Positions 33,982 through 45,922 are shown, numbered from the stretch's first letter. The stretch is DNA of 64,000 nt from Perognathus longimembris pacificus (GCF_023159225.1 NC_063162.1:92155880-92219879); one strand, 5' to 3'. Made by a program: numbers and translations. The notes: generated by a model from the letters alone, not told the origin.

Positions 33982-36713
33982 ACTATTAGACAAGGAACAT
34001 CTAAGTCACTCAATTGCTACAAGATTTTTAAATTTTTCAAAACTATTAATTCTCTGAAAAGCAAACACTAAAGAAAACAGTTCTTGTACCTTTTAATCCT
34101 AGGATAATTTTCTTGTTATTCTGTAATCATCATCTATGGTACTTGTTTTCTTTAAAAGGTATTTGTTGCATGGGTGTGGGTATATTTTTTTTTCTGTAGA
34201 GGCCCATTTGAATATGTATAACATCATTACAGGCCATACAAAATTATCAGTACAGGCAGATTGGCCACAGGCAGCTGATAAAAAGCATTATATGACTGTG
34301 TCATCATATACAATATTATTTTACAGCTCACACAAGCCAGAGGACTGGATCTTCCCAGCCACACAAGACATTCGAGCTATCCCCCCAAACATGGTTTTGA
34401 ATATTCAGTAATAAGGAAAAATGGTAAAAGGGAAGTACAAAAAATGACAGGATTGCAAACCTGACACCAACTCAATTTTAAGAACACAGATATTTTTATA
34501 TAAATTAAATACTAAAGAAAATGTGTCAAAAAGAAAAGGATCTTGTGGAATTATTGAAGATTTTTATTTTTAGAACATGTATAAAATTCAAAATAAGTGA
34601 ACATAAAGTGGAAGCAACTAGAGAACATTTTAATCTTCAAAGTAATATTCTAAGAATAGATAATAGATGAAAAGAAAACAAAAAAATAGAAAGAACTATG
34701 GACATTTTTAGGTGTAAGAAGGTGGGTGCTGTTCACAGTAATAAATGTACACTAAGGTTTTAGATAAATAAATAGATGAAATTGCCTGATATACAAGTAT
34801 TGCTCAACTTTGTAATCATGATCTTATGCATTGATTTTTTAAAATACACACTTCTTTGAGAATTTCCTGTTGGAACCATCTGAGATTCTCTCACAAGTCT
34901 TGCTAGTATTCTGTTTTATTTCCACATAGACATGTATCCTAGTCCCACCACTCTGCAAGGAACAGAGACAGTGAGAGATTATTGAGAAGTAACTCACTGT
35001 TTAGAAATATATTGTCCATGCTTCCATTTTAGGCTAGTGTCTTGGAAGTAGAGCTGTGCAATTCCCTACTACAATTTAAAACATAGATGAAGAAATCTAA
35101 GCCATTAATTGAAAAGTCTGTGTCTCAGTAGTTGCAGTCTGATTCCCAGTGGTTGCTTAGCTAGCTGACAATCACAAGACAAACACAGTGGATTCAAGTT
35201 TTTTGGTCAGTGCTCTGCTCTGTTTTCATGTGTGCTCTTGAGGTGCAACTGAGTTATAGACTATGAAGATGGAATCATGTGCACTGCCAAAGCATAATCT
35301 CCTTTATAACAGGTAAACGGGACGTTTACATTTTCCCAAGAAAGACTAATTCCTTGATAGTATACAGGTTCTTGTGAAAACATTGTGCAAAGAAATGTTA
35401 CTTGAATTTTTAACAATTTTCTGTAGCAAGAATAATTAATGTTGCAAGGGGGAGGGGGGAGAAGAAATCAGCTTTGCATCCTCCTTGAATGCAGTATCTA
35501 CCTATTACTGACCATTGTGACCTTTCTGGGAAAAGTTACTTCCATTGGACAGGGTAGTGGCCGCAAGGCAGCAAAACACCACTCAGCGTAATTCTTTACA
35601 GATGCCAGGAACCGGAAGTTTCAAGGGGAAAAATGAAAGCCATTCACTCTTCCAATGACATAGTCCTTTGATTCCACAAAGCCATTTGGGCTGAGAGCTC
35701 CAAGGTCAGGAAGGCACATAAAGATTGGTGATTAGAGAAATACTATATCAGCAAAGTGTGGCAAGCTATTAAAAGAAACTATAGCTTTTATGATTGTGTG
35801 GCTGAAGCTCCCCAGGGCTATTTGTATTAGATATTGAGTTAAGCATAACTTATTTAGTCCTAACATTCCAGAAAACATTTTGATGTCAGCTACTGCAGGA
35901 AAGTAAACACAAAGCAAAGAAGGAAACAGAGCTGATCTCAAACAGATAAAAATGGAGTAATTTAATTTTCTGAGCCCGGGCGTTTTAGAGCATTAAGAAT
36001 GAGGAATTTTAGAATAGTCCTTTCAACTTGAAAACTAAAGTTTACTTAGGCATTCGAGGGAGGAGGGGAGAAGCAGCACCAGGCTTACATAATCAACTCA
36101 TTGAGTTTACATGAAAGCTTGATCCAAAACTATTTTTTTTAGTGTATTTAGTGAAATATTTCCAGGGCTGCAATCTGCACTTGTGACAAAAGACACAGTT
36201 CTTTCTGATTCTCATTTCCTAATAATCCTGTAACTTTTGATCAGGCATCCTTCCCCTTGAGACTCTAATTTTAGTATTCCTCGTGATAAAATTTGTTCAT
36301 GATGTACTGAGGGATCACTACGTATTTCCACAACCATCATCAAGATACTTTGTTTTAAGTGAAGGCTTTAAAATTGACCACACATGCTGAGCAACCTTTA
36401 AACAATAGGTTTGGCAGAAATGAACATAAAAATTGTATTTACTTCTAGTTTGAACAAGGGTAAGGAATAATGAAGCTTTGTTTCTTGTCACATGATAAGA
36501 TCCCTGAGTGAAATTTCCTCACAAATCCTATGAAGACTGGGCAATCATTGGTGACCAAGGGGACAGACCATAGCTATTTCAACACATTATAATGCCAGGG
36601 CCAACATGGTTACTCTCTTTAAACCACCAGTAATATAGATGGCATATTTAGAAGGTGTTGGAACAGGCAAATAAAAATCACTGATTATATTTATAAAACA
36701 GCAAAGAAGTTTT
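33982..36713. other. Largest SINE-free unique stretch in the left half
   Basis: About 2.7 kb with no recognised repeat. Locally balanced composition near 35450-35720 includes ccggaagt and ggccgc. No exon structure is supported. It could hold regulatory sequence. Confidence 0.4.
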
Positions 36714-36866
36714 CAGAAGGAAGGGAGACAGAAGAGAAAGGTGAACAGAGATCAAGGAGAGAGAAAGGGAAGAGGAAAGGAAGAGAGAGAGAGGAGAAGA
36801 GAAAGAGAAGAAGAGGAGGAGGAGAAAGAAAGAGAGGGGGAAGCAAAAAGAGAAAGAGAAATCGAA
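36714..36866. repeat. Homopurine tract (GGA/GAAA-rich)
   Basis: About 150 bases almost entirely A and G on the plus strand with very few pyrimidine interruptions, irregular in unit. Prone to triplex formation. Confidence 0.92.
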
Positions 36867-37562
36867 GAAACACTAAAAATAAAAGGAAATGTAGACATAC
36901 AGTGTTAACAATGCTTTGTCCCTGCATGGTAGGATGATAGGTGGTTTTAACCTATTTTTAATGTTTGTATGACAACTTTCACATCAAGGTTATATACTTT
37001 TTCTGATTAAAACACAGAAAAAGGAAAACAAATATGACTTGAAAACTATAAAGGCAACTGTGCTGCCATCCCCCATAGGCAGGGCTTTGCTCTGAGGAAC
37101 TTGTGCCAGGCCTTCCTGGGAAGCCTGAAGCAGGCCTTCCTGGCTCCCTAAGCGAAGCTCTGATGTCATCTTTAGGAGACTCCCACAGGTGCATGTATGA
37201 GACTTAGAATGAGTTCCTCAGGCAGTGTTTATCCTTGGTTCTACCCTAGGACTCAAATTTGTGTTTTCACGAGCAAAAAAAAACTCTTCTCTTTTTAATT
37301 TCTCCTCAAGAAATTGTTTTCACGTCTTTATTGGAAGAAAGAAAACTCTTACCTAAGATTAATGATGTCTGAGGCCCATCATCTCTGTCCACCATGCTGT
37401 GCTTTGTGACACACCTACCAAAGGCCTGTTCAAACTATCACTTGTATACTGTGAGGCCAGAGAAGTTTCCATTCAAGCAGTAATACTCAAGTCGATCGTT
37501 ATGGTCATAATTTTACCTACCATAACTTTATCAAGTATAGTATATCCTGTTATAAAATAGCA
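36867..37562. other. Unique sequence with a GC-richer patch
   Basis: 37060-37190 is GC-richer and carries a short internal repeat (caggccttcctgg twice, at about 37109-37121 and 37132-37144). No gene assignment. Confidence 0.4.
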
Positions 37563-37609
37563 GACATACATATATGTACATATATGTGTATATATATATA
37601 TACATACAC
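37563..37609. repeat. TA/CA/TG mixed dinucleotide tract
   Basis: acatacatatatgtac then gtgtatatatatatatac. Partly palindromic. Confidence 0.9.
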
Positions 37610-37917
37610 TTTTGTAACTGTATGAGAATATCCAGGTACATAACTAAAAACTACTATATAATTTTAAATTTACATGAATATTTTTAAGATAATCTAATTA
37701 CATCACACCCAATCTATTTCAGTGATTATTTGCAAGTGAAAGTCTAATAAAAGATGTCATCATTTGGGGGATACTGATTACTATTGAATGCATTAGTAGT
37801 GACTACTTGATTGATAATACTATACACAAAAGACATCTTAACAGCAAAAAATGTGTCCTAACACACTTTACATGTTAAAACACACAAAGTGAGTAAAATG
37901 CTATGATAAAATATATT

Positions 37918-38013
37918 ATGAGTGGTGTGGTGGTATAAACCTGTAATCCCAGCTACCCTGAAGATAGGTGTCAAGAAGATTGCTGTTTGATGCAAGCCTA
38001 AGAAAAGGTTACA
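37918..38013 (+). mobile_element. B1-like monomer, left part of a SINE split by L1
   Basis: gtggtggtataaacctgta and tcccagctaccctgaagata are B1-like. The sequence resumes after the L1 at 39065. It ends with gaaaaggttaca (38002-38013), which is the L1 target duplication. Confidence 0.82.
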
Positions 38014-39052
38014 TTGGCTTTAGTGTGTTCTTGTTTGTGGTCTTTTGGGTAGATGACCAAAAATGAGTCTGCTGGGTCATAGGGGAGCTCTGTTTAGCCT
38101 TCTGAGGAATCTCCATACCGCTTCCCAGAATGGCTGAACCAGTTTACATTCCCATCAACAGTGAAGTAGGGTTCCCTTTTGGCCACATCCCCTCCAACAT
38201 TTGTTATTGTTAGTTTTCTTGATAAAGGACATTCTTACTGGGGTGAGGTGGAATCACAACAATGTACATTTCAGCACAATTTGTCATAGCTAAAAAATGG
38301 AACCAACCCAGATGCCCCTCAGTAGACGAATGGATCAGGAAAATGTGGTACATATAAACAAAGGAATTTTATTCCTCTATTAGAAAGAATGACATTGCCC
38401 CCATTCATAAGGAAATGGAAGAACATGGAAAAAAAATTATTCTAAGTGAAGTGAGCCAGACCCAAAGAAGCATGGAGTCTATGGTCTCCCTCATAGGGAA
38501 TAATTAGCACAGGTTTAGGCTAGTCACAGCAGAGGATCACAAGAGCCTAATAGTTATACCCCTATGAAAGCATAAGATGATGGTAAGTGAAATGACCTCC
38601 ATGTTATAGAAATGACTGTTATATCACTGTTGTGATTACTTTCACCACACCATGTAAAACCGTAGCTTCTTTTGTTGATGATCCTCTTGTATCCCTTCCT
38701 GTGGTTGTACATGCTATCACTGTATCTCATGTGAATACACTGGATACTGTATATACTGGTACTAGATTTAGGGGAGTGAAAAGGAATATCAAAATCGAGA
38801 GACAAAGGATAAAAAGACAAACGACTACAAAAGCAATACTAGCAAAACCATTTGGTGTAAACCAACTGAACAACTCATGGTGGGCGAGGGGAAGGGGGAG
38901 GGGGGAGGGAGGAATGAAGGAGGAGGTAACAAACAGTACAAGAAATGTACCCGAGGCCTAATGTATGAAACTGTAACCCCTCTGTACATCAATTTGACAA
39001 TAAAATAAAAATTTTAAAAAACAAATAAAAATTCACTGTTATAAAAAGAAAT
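38014..39052 (+). mobile_element. L1 3' end with 5' inversion, nested in a SINE
   Basis: 38014-38253 is ORF2 C-terminal sequence on the minus strand (ccctccaacatttgttattg and its neighbours). From about 38256 ORF2 end and 3' UTR run on the plus strand, with the same 3' UTR as the 13.6-16.2 kb copy including a G-rich tract (38880-38912). Perfect 12 bp TSD gaaaaggttaca at 38002-38013 and 39053-39064. About 30 bases after the expected A-rich end (39023-39052) may be a short 3' transduction or tail variation. ORF2 is broken. Confidence 0.94.
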
Positions 39053-39064
39053 GAAAAGGTTACA

Positions 39065-39236
39065 ATGACTTCCATCTCAATCAATAAGCCAGGTATGATG
39101 GTGACTCAGGTTATGGGAAGTCTAGGTAGAAGAATCCTGGTCCAAAACTGACCCAAGTTAAAATCACAAGACCCTATCTGAAAACTAATAAAGCAAAAGG
39201 ACTAGGGTTGGCTTAAGTGACAGATAACACATGCAC
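39065..39236 (+). mobile_element. Right part of the split SINE (second B1-like unit plus ID-like end)
   Basis: atgacttccatctcaatcaa completes the first unit. Then gccaggtatgatggtgactc begins another B1-like unit, and ggactagggttggcttaagt begins the ID-like part. Joined across the L1 the order is B1, B1-like, ID-like. Confidence 0.72.
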
Positions 39237-39284
39237 CCACACATACGCATACACACACAGACACAGACACAGACACACACACAC
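39237..39284. repeat. (CA)n-type microsatellite at a SINE tail
   Basis: cacacatacgcatacacacac plus cagaca units immediately after the 3' end of the split SINE. Confidence 0.92.
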
Positions 39285-41249
39285 GTTTTAACTTTTGAAA
39301 GTACAATAACAAATTGAGTTCACTCAGCAAAATAATCATTCATGAAATATTTACAGAAAGTGTTTTGATACCTGCAAATGCTTGCAAGTAAACAAATAGC
39401 AATCTTAAGAGAAAACCGAAATATGAAAACATTGTGATTTAACTATTAGTTTTCTAAATAAAATAGAACCACTCATAGAATTATCCCTTTATTTTGTGTC
39501 TTCTCTTTTTTCTTCACTTTAGGTTTGTTTCTAAAGTTCAGGTGAGGACAACTCCTGTTGGATAGTCATAAACCATCTATTCATTCCAAATTTGGAATAC
39601 CAATGAATACAAGCTGGACATCTAGGTCAGGAGAAATCGTGTATCTCTAATCAGAGCAAGATGTTAAAAACATGAGGGAGACAATCAAGGAAGCTAATCA
39701 TTCTTCCTTAGAATGTCAATAAGGTCTATTTAGATTTGGGCTGAAAGTGTCACTCAGCTTTTATTCTCTCAGTCCATTCTACTATAACATTGAGCAACAC
39801 AGACACATTCTTTACCTTTTGTCACAATTTTACATTGTCATTACTAGTTATATAAATAGCATAATAGAGAAGTTAAACTTTACCATGATTTTAATCACAG
39901 GATTTTAATCGTGATTTTACTGTTTGCATTGTCTTATCTCCTCTCCCCAAAGAATTGTTGTAGAGAGATAACCACATTTTCTTCTAACTTGAGTGGTTGC
40001 CCAAGATCTATCTACAGACAGAATTGTTAATGCTGTCATCATTTTTATCCACTCTTCCTAAGGTACACCTGTTTAATTCACAACACTCAGTTTCCCCCAT
40101 CTATCTTGGTTCCAGAAATATAGTCTCAAGACGTTCTTAAGTGTGAAACCTCATTTGTTTAGAATAATGCTTAAGTTTCACTTACATTACTTCTATTTCC
40201 ACAACATTTTCCAGCCTAAATCCATTTGGATTTCCTTAGATAAAGCATCAAGAAAATTCAAATACTGCATGCAATTTAAAGTAGACATGTCTATGCTTGT
40301 ATAAATTAGAGAAAACAAGCAGCAGAAAGGGAGGAAATATCAAACACATTTTCCTTTATTAATACCTCCAAATAGCAAAGAAATTCTCTGCAGGATATTG
40401 CTCCTTTGAAGATAAAGTACCATTTGCATAAACTGGAGAGGCCTCTTTAATGCAGTTTTCATTATCTTGACTCTAAAGTGACTGATGTCAAGATCAAGGG
40501 AACCAATCAGGGTAGATACACTCCAGGACACCCAGAAACATAAATCAGCCCATCCTCTCGGAGAGTCCTGCTCCACCAAGGAGATTTGTGAACCTCTTTT
40601 CTGAAACAGGAGTCCAGGTTCCATCACCCCTTAGAAGTCTCTCATTCTTTTAAGTAAAGGGGTGCCCTATATCAAGTTATCTAATAGGGCCAATGAAGTT
40701 TGGAGATAAACCAGGTCCTGACCATCTCTGCCCTCTGAAGACTGCAGGTCATCCAGCCATTTATCTCATTAGGTTAAAGAGAGAAAATTAACCCAGAAGA
40801 AAATGAGAGCCACCAGGGTGTCAGCTGAATGTGATATGGGTCTTGTTGGGAGGAAAGAGGGATAAAGCCAGTAGAAACCACCACTCATTAGATCTCTGCT
40901 GCTATTAACTCTTTGCCTACCTCAGCCATTGGTTGCAGTCTGCCATCAACTTTCTTGCCAATGGAGCCTCACTTATCCAAATTATTGCATGATGCAACAG
41001 CTCTATCAGGCTATTGAAGGTGTAGACAAATTAGAAATGTCATCATTTGGGTCTTTCTTTTACAGACTTGACTTCGTGCTGTTTTTACTTGCAAAATACA
41101 AATGTGAAAAGTATAATTTATTACAGTACTAGCAATACAAGATGTTTTGCTTGGATCCTGGACGTGCAAATGGTTACCAACATTCCAGCCTGTTTTGCTT
41201 TAGTTGGCTACTAGTTTACTACCCTCAATTTCATTGTCTAAATCTGTGT
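39285..41249. other. Unique sequence, about 2 kb
   Basis: No mobile element recognised. A 95-codon minus-strand frame (40340-40627) has no recognisable domain. 40640-40900 is purine-rich unique sequence. Confidence 0.4.
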
Positions 41250-41732
41250 TTAAAACAATTTAAATGCACTTTGATTCTGTTTGGAAAAGCAGTTATGAGT
41301 TACCTTTTCTAATGCACAGCAACATATGAAATGTGGTTTGTAAAATGTCACTTGAAGGCAGATAATAAGATGTAAATGACGCATGTAGGGATTCGTTAAT
41401 TTTACACAAATTATTTTATTAGAATAAGTATGGGAGGTTGGACCACTTCTGGAGTACAACAAAGAGGTCATTTCAACTATGGATATTTCAGTGGCCTTGA
41501 AATCCCAGTGTGCTAGCAGTTCTGAAAGGTGACTTACTACTCTGTGAGCATCTCCTGCTAGAAAACAGCTCGGTGCATGCTGATGCACTAATCTTTCTCT
41601 TCTCTCTAGGGTGCAGAGGACTTTACATTTCCGCTTTTCAAATATGACATCAGTTTTTCCTAATATTAACAAGTTAATTGATACAAGCACATCACATCCA
41701 TGATGCTTTAAAAACACATTGGCTTTCTGCAA
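41250..41732 (-). other. 160-codon open frame in unique sequence, probably not a gene
   Basis: This is one of the longest frames outside L1 and SINEs (160 codons from an ATG at 41732). It starts MQKANVFLKHHG and has no signal peptide, no run of hydrophobic residues long enough for a membrane segment, and no motif I know; cysteines are scattered. The sequence has no repeat signature. A pyrimidine-rich ...ctctctag acceptor-like site lies at 41604-41610 on the opposite strand. A frame this long by chance is quite possible in 64 kb. Conserved non-coding DNA is an alternative. Confidence 0.2.
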
Positions 41733-42624
41733 ACTAGTACAATGTTGTGGTCACTCAAGATTTCAATGAAAGAGGCCTTATATTTAATCTATTCTCCAAC
41801 TGAAGGGCATCTGCTGTATGTCACAATCAAAGTCTGTCTTCAGCCTTAATAAATATAATCCTGAATTCTACTCAGTGTTAGAAAAATGTCACAGTAGTTT
41901 AGACAGAGAAACATAATTAAATATTTACATTTGGCTGTCCATCTCTCCTTGAAACAAGTATGTGTGTCAGATATGACATTTGTTTATGAAATATATTGTT
42001 TTCTACAAATTTCTACAAATTACCTAAGTTGATCTAATTAGTATTATTAATTACTGTTTTTTAAAAATAAAACCTTGGTACATAAAAATAACATATAGTA
42101 TATATTATATCACATCAGCAACATGTTTATCATTAGTTATTAAACATTTTCCTCCACTGCAAACATTAGAATATCATTTAGGTTATTTTTTTTACTTCCA
42201 AGAAATGACAAAAGAAAAAAAATATTTATCAGTATCCAAAAAAGTATAAACTATCACTTTAATAAATTGCTGATGAAAGACATCAGATTATCAAGTCTGT
42301 CTACTTTAAGGACCCTGTTTACACATAATAATAGCAAGTAACTAAACAGCCATAATATAACTAAGTGTATGTCCTAACCAGAGACAGTGTTAAATGTGGA
42401 ATGTCAAACTTAATCCCAGTAAATGGGTTTGGACTTAGAGTTTTTCTCTTCTGCCACACAAAAATGTTAGGAGACATAATTTACTGTAGTTTATACGTAA
42501 GTGAGGAGTTAAAAACTTAGTTGTGATGAGTTAAAAATGGAGTCCTAGTTAAGTGTATCATATGTTTCATTCATGGAAAAGTAATGTTTTCTAAATGTCA
42601 GGGTTCTTTTTTTCTTCCTATGCC

Positions 42625-42628
<4 letters not shown>
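41733..42628. other. Unique AT-rich sequence
   Basis: No feature recognised. Confidence 0.42.
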
Positions 42629-42677
<49 letters not shown>

Positions 42678-42710
42678 GTGTGTGTGTCTGTGTGTCTGTG
42701 TGTATGTCTG
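42629..42710. repeat. (CT)n then (TG)-rich microsatellite at a SINE tail
   Basis: About twenty CT units grade into tgtg/tctg units, then directly into a minus-strand SINE. Confidence 0.96.
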
Positions 42711-42881
42711 TGTATCCTGGGGCTTGAACTCAGAGCATAGGCACTGTTCCTGAGTATTTTTTCTCAAGGCTTGTACTCTACCACCTGAGCTACAGCTCCA
42801 CATTCACTTTCAAACCAAGACATTCAGAACTGAACTTCCTTAGTAGCTAGACTAGCAGGTGGCAGCCATCATAACCCAGCT
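42711..42881 (-). mobile_element. B1-like/Geo composite SINE, shortened
   Basis: gggcttgaactcagagcata, tgtactctaccacctgagct, then a short B1-like end (cttccttagtagctagacta). The linker and part of the B1 half are lost. Confidence 0.8.
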
Positions 42882-43175
42882 CATTTTTCTTTCTAATGTC
42901 AAATTAAACAAAGTGCATTGTTGTGCAATCTTATAGGGCCCATAATCAAAACTACATTGTATATCTCCAAAAAGCTGACTTAAAATGCAAATTTTTCAAA
43001 ATGCATCAGACCAGAGAACATCACTTTTCAGTCATGTTTCGAAAGAGCTTGAAAAATTCTTTAACTTCATCTACTTTCTGTCCTTCCAATGCTTTTGGAG
43101 AACGTGTTCTTTCTTTTCTTTTTAATATACAGTTATCATATTGAACTGGTCAATGGACCAGAAGATACATGTGGT

Positions 43176-43365
43176 CTTTTTTGTTGGTTGTGGGGCTTGA
43201 ACTCTGGGCCTGGGCACTGTCCCTGAGCGCTTCAGCTCAAGGCTGGCACTTTACCACTTGAGCCACAGTGCCACTTCCAGTTTTCTTACCCAGCCTAGAT
43301 TTGAATGGCTATCCTCAGATCTCAGCCTCCTGAGTAGCTAGGATTTCAGCCATCAATGCCCAGTT
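43176..43365 (-). mobile_element. B1-like/Geo composite SINE, linker deleted
   Basis: gggcttgaactctgggcctg, ttaccacttgagccacagtg, ttccagttttcttacccagc (linker missing) and gatctcagcctcctgagtag. The boxes are well preserved. Confidence 0.88.
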
Positions 43366-43394
43366 TATGTAGTCTTACCTAAAACTTAACATTG

Positions 43395-43545
43395 CCCTGA
43401 CAGACACGTAGTATGAATCCCATTTCACTGATGAAGAACTTTAGCCTCAGAATTAAGAGGTCTCAGAACAAGAGAAGAGATCATGCTGCCAGAACTCAGA
43501 CATTGGCATGTTCAGTGCAGGCTCCATGTTTTTCCTCTCATGCTG
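43395..43545 (-). mobile_element. Probable MIR SINE fragment
   Basis: cccatttcactgatgaagaa, tttagcctcagaattaagag and gatcatgctgccagaactca follow the order of the MIR 3' half in reverse complement. Strongly diverged. Confidence 0.55.
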
Positions 43546-44286
43546 AGTCACGTGAATTCTTCTCTCTTCCTTACATTCCTCAGTAGCTCCTCTGGTATTT
43601 CTGGGTCATGTAACCTAATCAGGTCAGTACAGACCCTTCACACTGGCAGTCCTGATGGGGTGGCGACCTTTGACCACTGCAGACTATGAGAGACTGAATT
43701 CTCTATCTAGAGTGGACATGTTTTGTTTAGACTGTTATCCATTCTAAACAATTGTTACATAATACATGGAATGAGAAAGTAATACATAAGTATTTACATA
43801 ATAATCAAAGATGAACTTACTGACCAAAAGCATGTATGTTAAGCAAGATTCAGAAATCAACAGTCATGTTCAAAATGGCCTATGTTTCCTGTCTTTTTAT
43901 TAACAAGCTGAGTACTATCAAGTCAGTCATCATGAAGAAACCCATTCCATCTCACAGAAAAAAAATCTATTTTCTGAGTATACTGTCTTAGACATTTTCT
44001 ATCATTATTTATTGAGGTCCTATTTACAATTAAGAAAGGATGTATGAATGTTTAAGTATGTAAAACCACATAAAAACTAGCATTTGATCATATTTTCCTC
44101 TGGGATAGGACACACAAATATGCATGAAGCAAATGGCTGATAATGTTAGTAATTTTTCCCTATAATAATGGAAAAGCATAATCACATGAACATGACCTAA
44201 CATCATCCAGAAATGTATGCTTTTGCTTTTGAGGAAGAAGAGGACAATTCCTTAAAGACATTAAACAATTAAACATTACATAGTTC
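43546..44286. other. Unique sequence
   Basis: No feature recognised. Confidence 0.42.
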
Positions 44287-44291
44287 TGTGT

Positions 44292-44343
<52 letters not shown>
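44287..44343. repeat. (TG)n microsatellite at a SINE tail
   Basis: About twenty-eight TG units with one ta interruption, joined to the tail side of the next minus-strand SINE. Confidence 0.98.
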
Positions 44344-44345
<2 letters not shown>

Positions 44346-44550
44346 CAATACTGAAGCCTGAACTCAGGACCAATGTCTTCTGGTTTTTCTTCATAAAAGC
44401 TGGCACTCTGACATTTGAGCCCCAGATATATTTCTAGTTTTTTGCTTGTAAATTGAAGATAAGAGCGTTATGGAGTTTTCTGTCCCGGCTGGGTGAATTA
44501 TGGTTCTCAGATATCAGCCTACTGAGTAGTTAGGAAGCATGATCCACTAG
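44344..44550 (-). mobile_element. Old B1-like/Geo composite SINE
   Basis: gcctgaactcaggaccaatg, ggcactctgacatttgagcc, gaagataagagcgttatgga, atcagcctactgagtagtta. Diverged. Confidence 0.82.
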
Positions 44551-45511
44551 TGGATCCTTATATATCTTTTAATAAGAAAAAATCACTCACAAATCTAAAG
44601 TCATAGAAGTTATATTTTTTTAATATTTCAATTATAAAGAGTAGTGTCACCCTAAGTAATTACAAGTTTCTTTTACTAGAAAAATAATTGTTATACTGTA
44701 TAGTATAATAGCCAATTAAAGGAGTATACAGTAGTAGTTTGGTGAGAAATAAAGAGGGCTCTTCTCATTTTTAGAATGGCAACAAGAAAACAAAACCAGC
44801 TCTAGGATAGAAACACAAACATTAACACGATGTCAGAAGGGAATTGTTCCACAAGAGATGGATTAGCTGCATAGCTAATGCCCACCCCCACAACTTTTCA
44901 GTATCAATCTGCACAAGAGTTAGAGTTTAAAGAGATCAGTTTCTGTTTAGAACAAAAATGGAATGCTATGTAATCTTTGTATGTTGTAGAGCATTATTTA
45001 CAAATATTTCTTTCATAAATGAAGATTGCTTCTTCTAAGGCTTGGCATTATTGCCAATAACTTCTCCTCATGATGTCTACTCAAAGGCATTTTAATGCAA
45101 TCCAGTCTAACTAGCATGTAGAGAGAAGCATGGATAAAGAGCTCCACAGTTGCCATCTGATAAGAGAGCTTTCACAGAAAGGTTGAGAAACTCTAAGCAA
45201 TGTGCTTTCTGGAACCAAACCAGCATAGCACATCGTGCCTCTGTCTGCAGCCCATACCTCTCAGCCTTTCTCAGGGATCCATGAGCCTTGGCGGAAACAC
45301 CACTCTTAGATGTCAATAAATCTTGATGTGTGGTATAAAATTACTAAGAAGCTTATCATACACACATCATTATGAAATCTGTGTCCTCCCTTATTTGAAA
45401 TATGCAAGAATATGATTTTTCTTTAGGACATTTAGATTATTCACTCTAGGTACATGTTGCAAGTTTCTAGGTACTATTTCTAGGTACAATTTTGCAAGCA
45501 CTTCAAAGATA
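44551..45511. other. Unique AT-rich sequence
   Basis: No feature recognised. A 69-codon minus-strand frame at 45107-45316 has no family match. Confidence 0.42.
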
Positions 45512-45540
45512 CTTTTTTAAGCCACCAACCACAAAAGAAT

Positions 45541-45660
45541 ATATATAGTACATATTATATATGTATATATGCTATATATTATTCAATGTATAGTGTTATA
45601 TATAACACACATTATATATTATATAATAATGTCTATGTTATATATACATTAAAAAAATAT
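45541..45660. repeat. AT-rich low-complexity block
   Basis: Dense tatata/atatat with many short palindromes (ttatatataacac). Cruciform-prone. Confidence 0.9.
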
Positions 45661-45670
45661 ATATATATAT

Positions 45671-45872
45671 TTTTTTTTTTTGGCCAGTCCTGGGCCTTAC
45701 TCAGGGCCTGAGCACTGTCCCTGGCTTCTTCCCGCTCAAGGCTAGCACTCTGCCACTTGAGCCACAGCGCCGCTTCTGGCCGTTTTCTGTATATGTGGTG
45801 CTGGGGAATCAAACCTAGGGCCTCGTGTATCCGAGGCAGGCACTCTTGCCACTAGGCTATATCCCCAGCCCC
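45671..45872 (-). mobile_element. IDL-Geo SINE
   Basis: A T11 run (A-tail) then tggccagtcctgggcctta, gctcaaggctagcactctgc and the IDL end ctatatccccagcccc. Shares diagnostic bases with the copies at 55162 and 62652: gcggcgctg, gagcgggaag and ggatacacg on its own strand. Confidence 0.97.
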
Positions 45873-45922
45873 TAAAATATTTATTTTAAACCACCAATCA
45901 CACCAGAATGTGTGTATGTATA

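Larger units (their letters stand above)
45512..45922. repeat. Imperfect direct repeat of about 44 bp flanking an AT tract and a SINE
   Basis: aagccaccaaccacaaaaga (from about 45519) recurs as aaaccaccaatcacaccaga (from about 45888), with similar T-rich sequence before and a TA/TG-rich run after. By eye about 80% of positions agree. The AT-rich block and the IDL-Geo SINE sit between the copies. Confidence 0.65.

Noticed and set aside
41604..41612. Splice acceptor-like pyrimidine tract and ctctctag
   Set aside because: No in-frame exon with a matching donor follows; such sites arise often by chance in pyrimidine-rich DNA.
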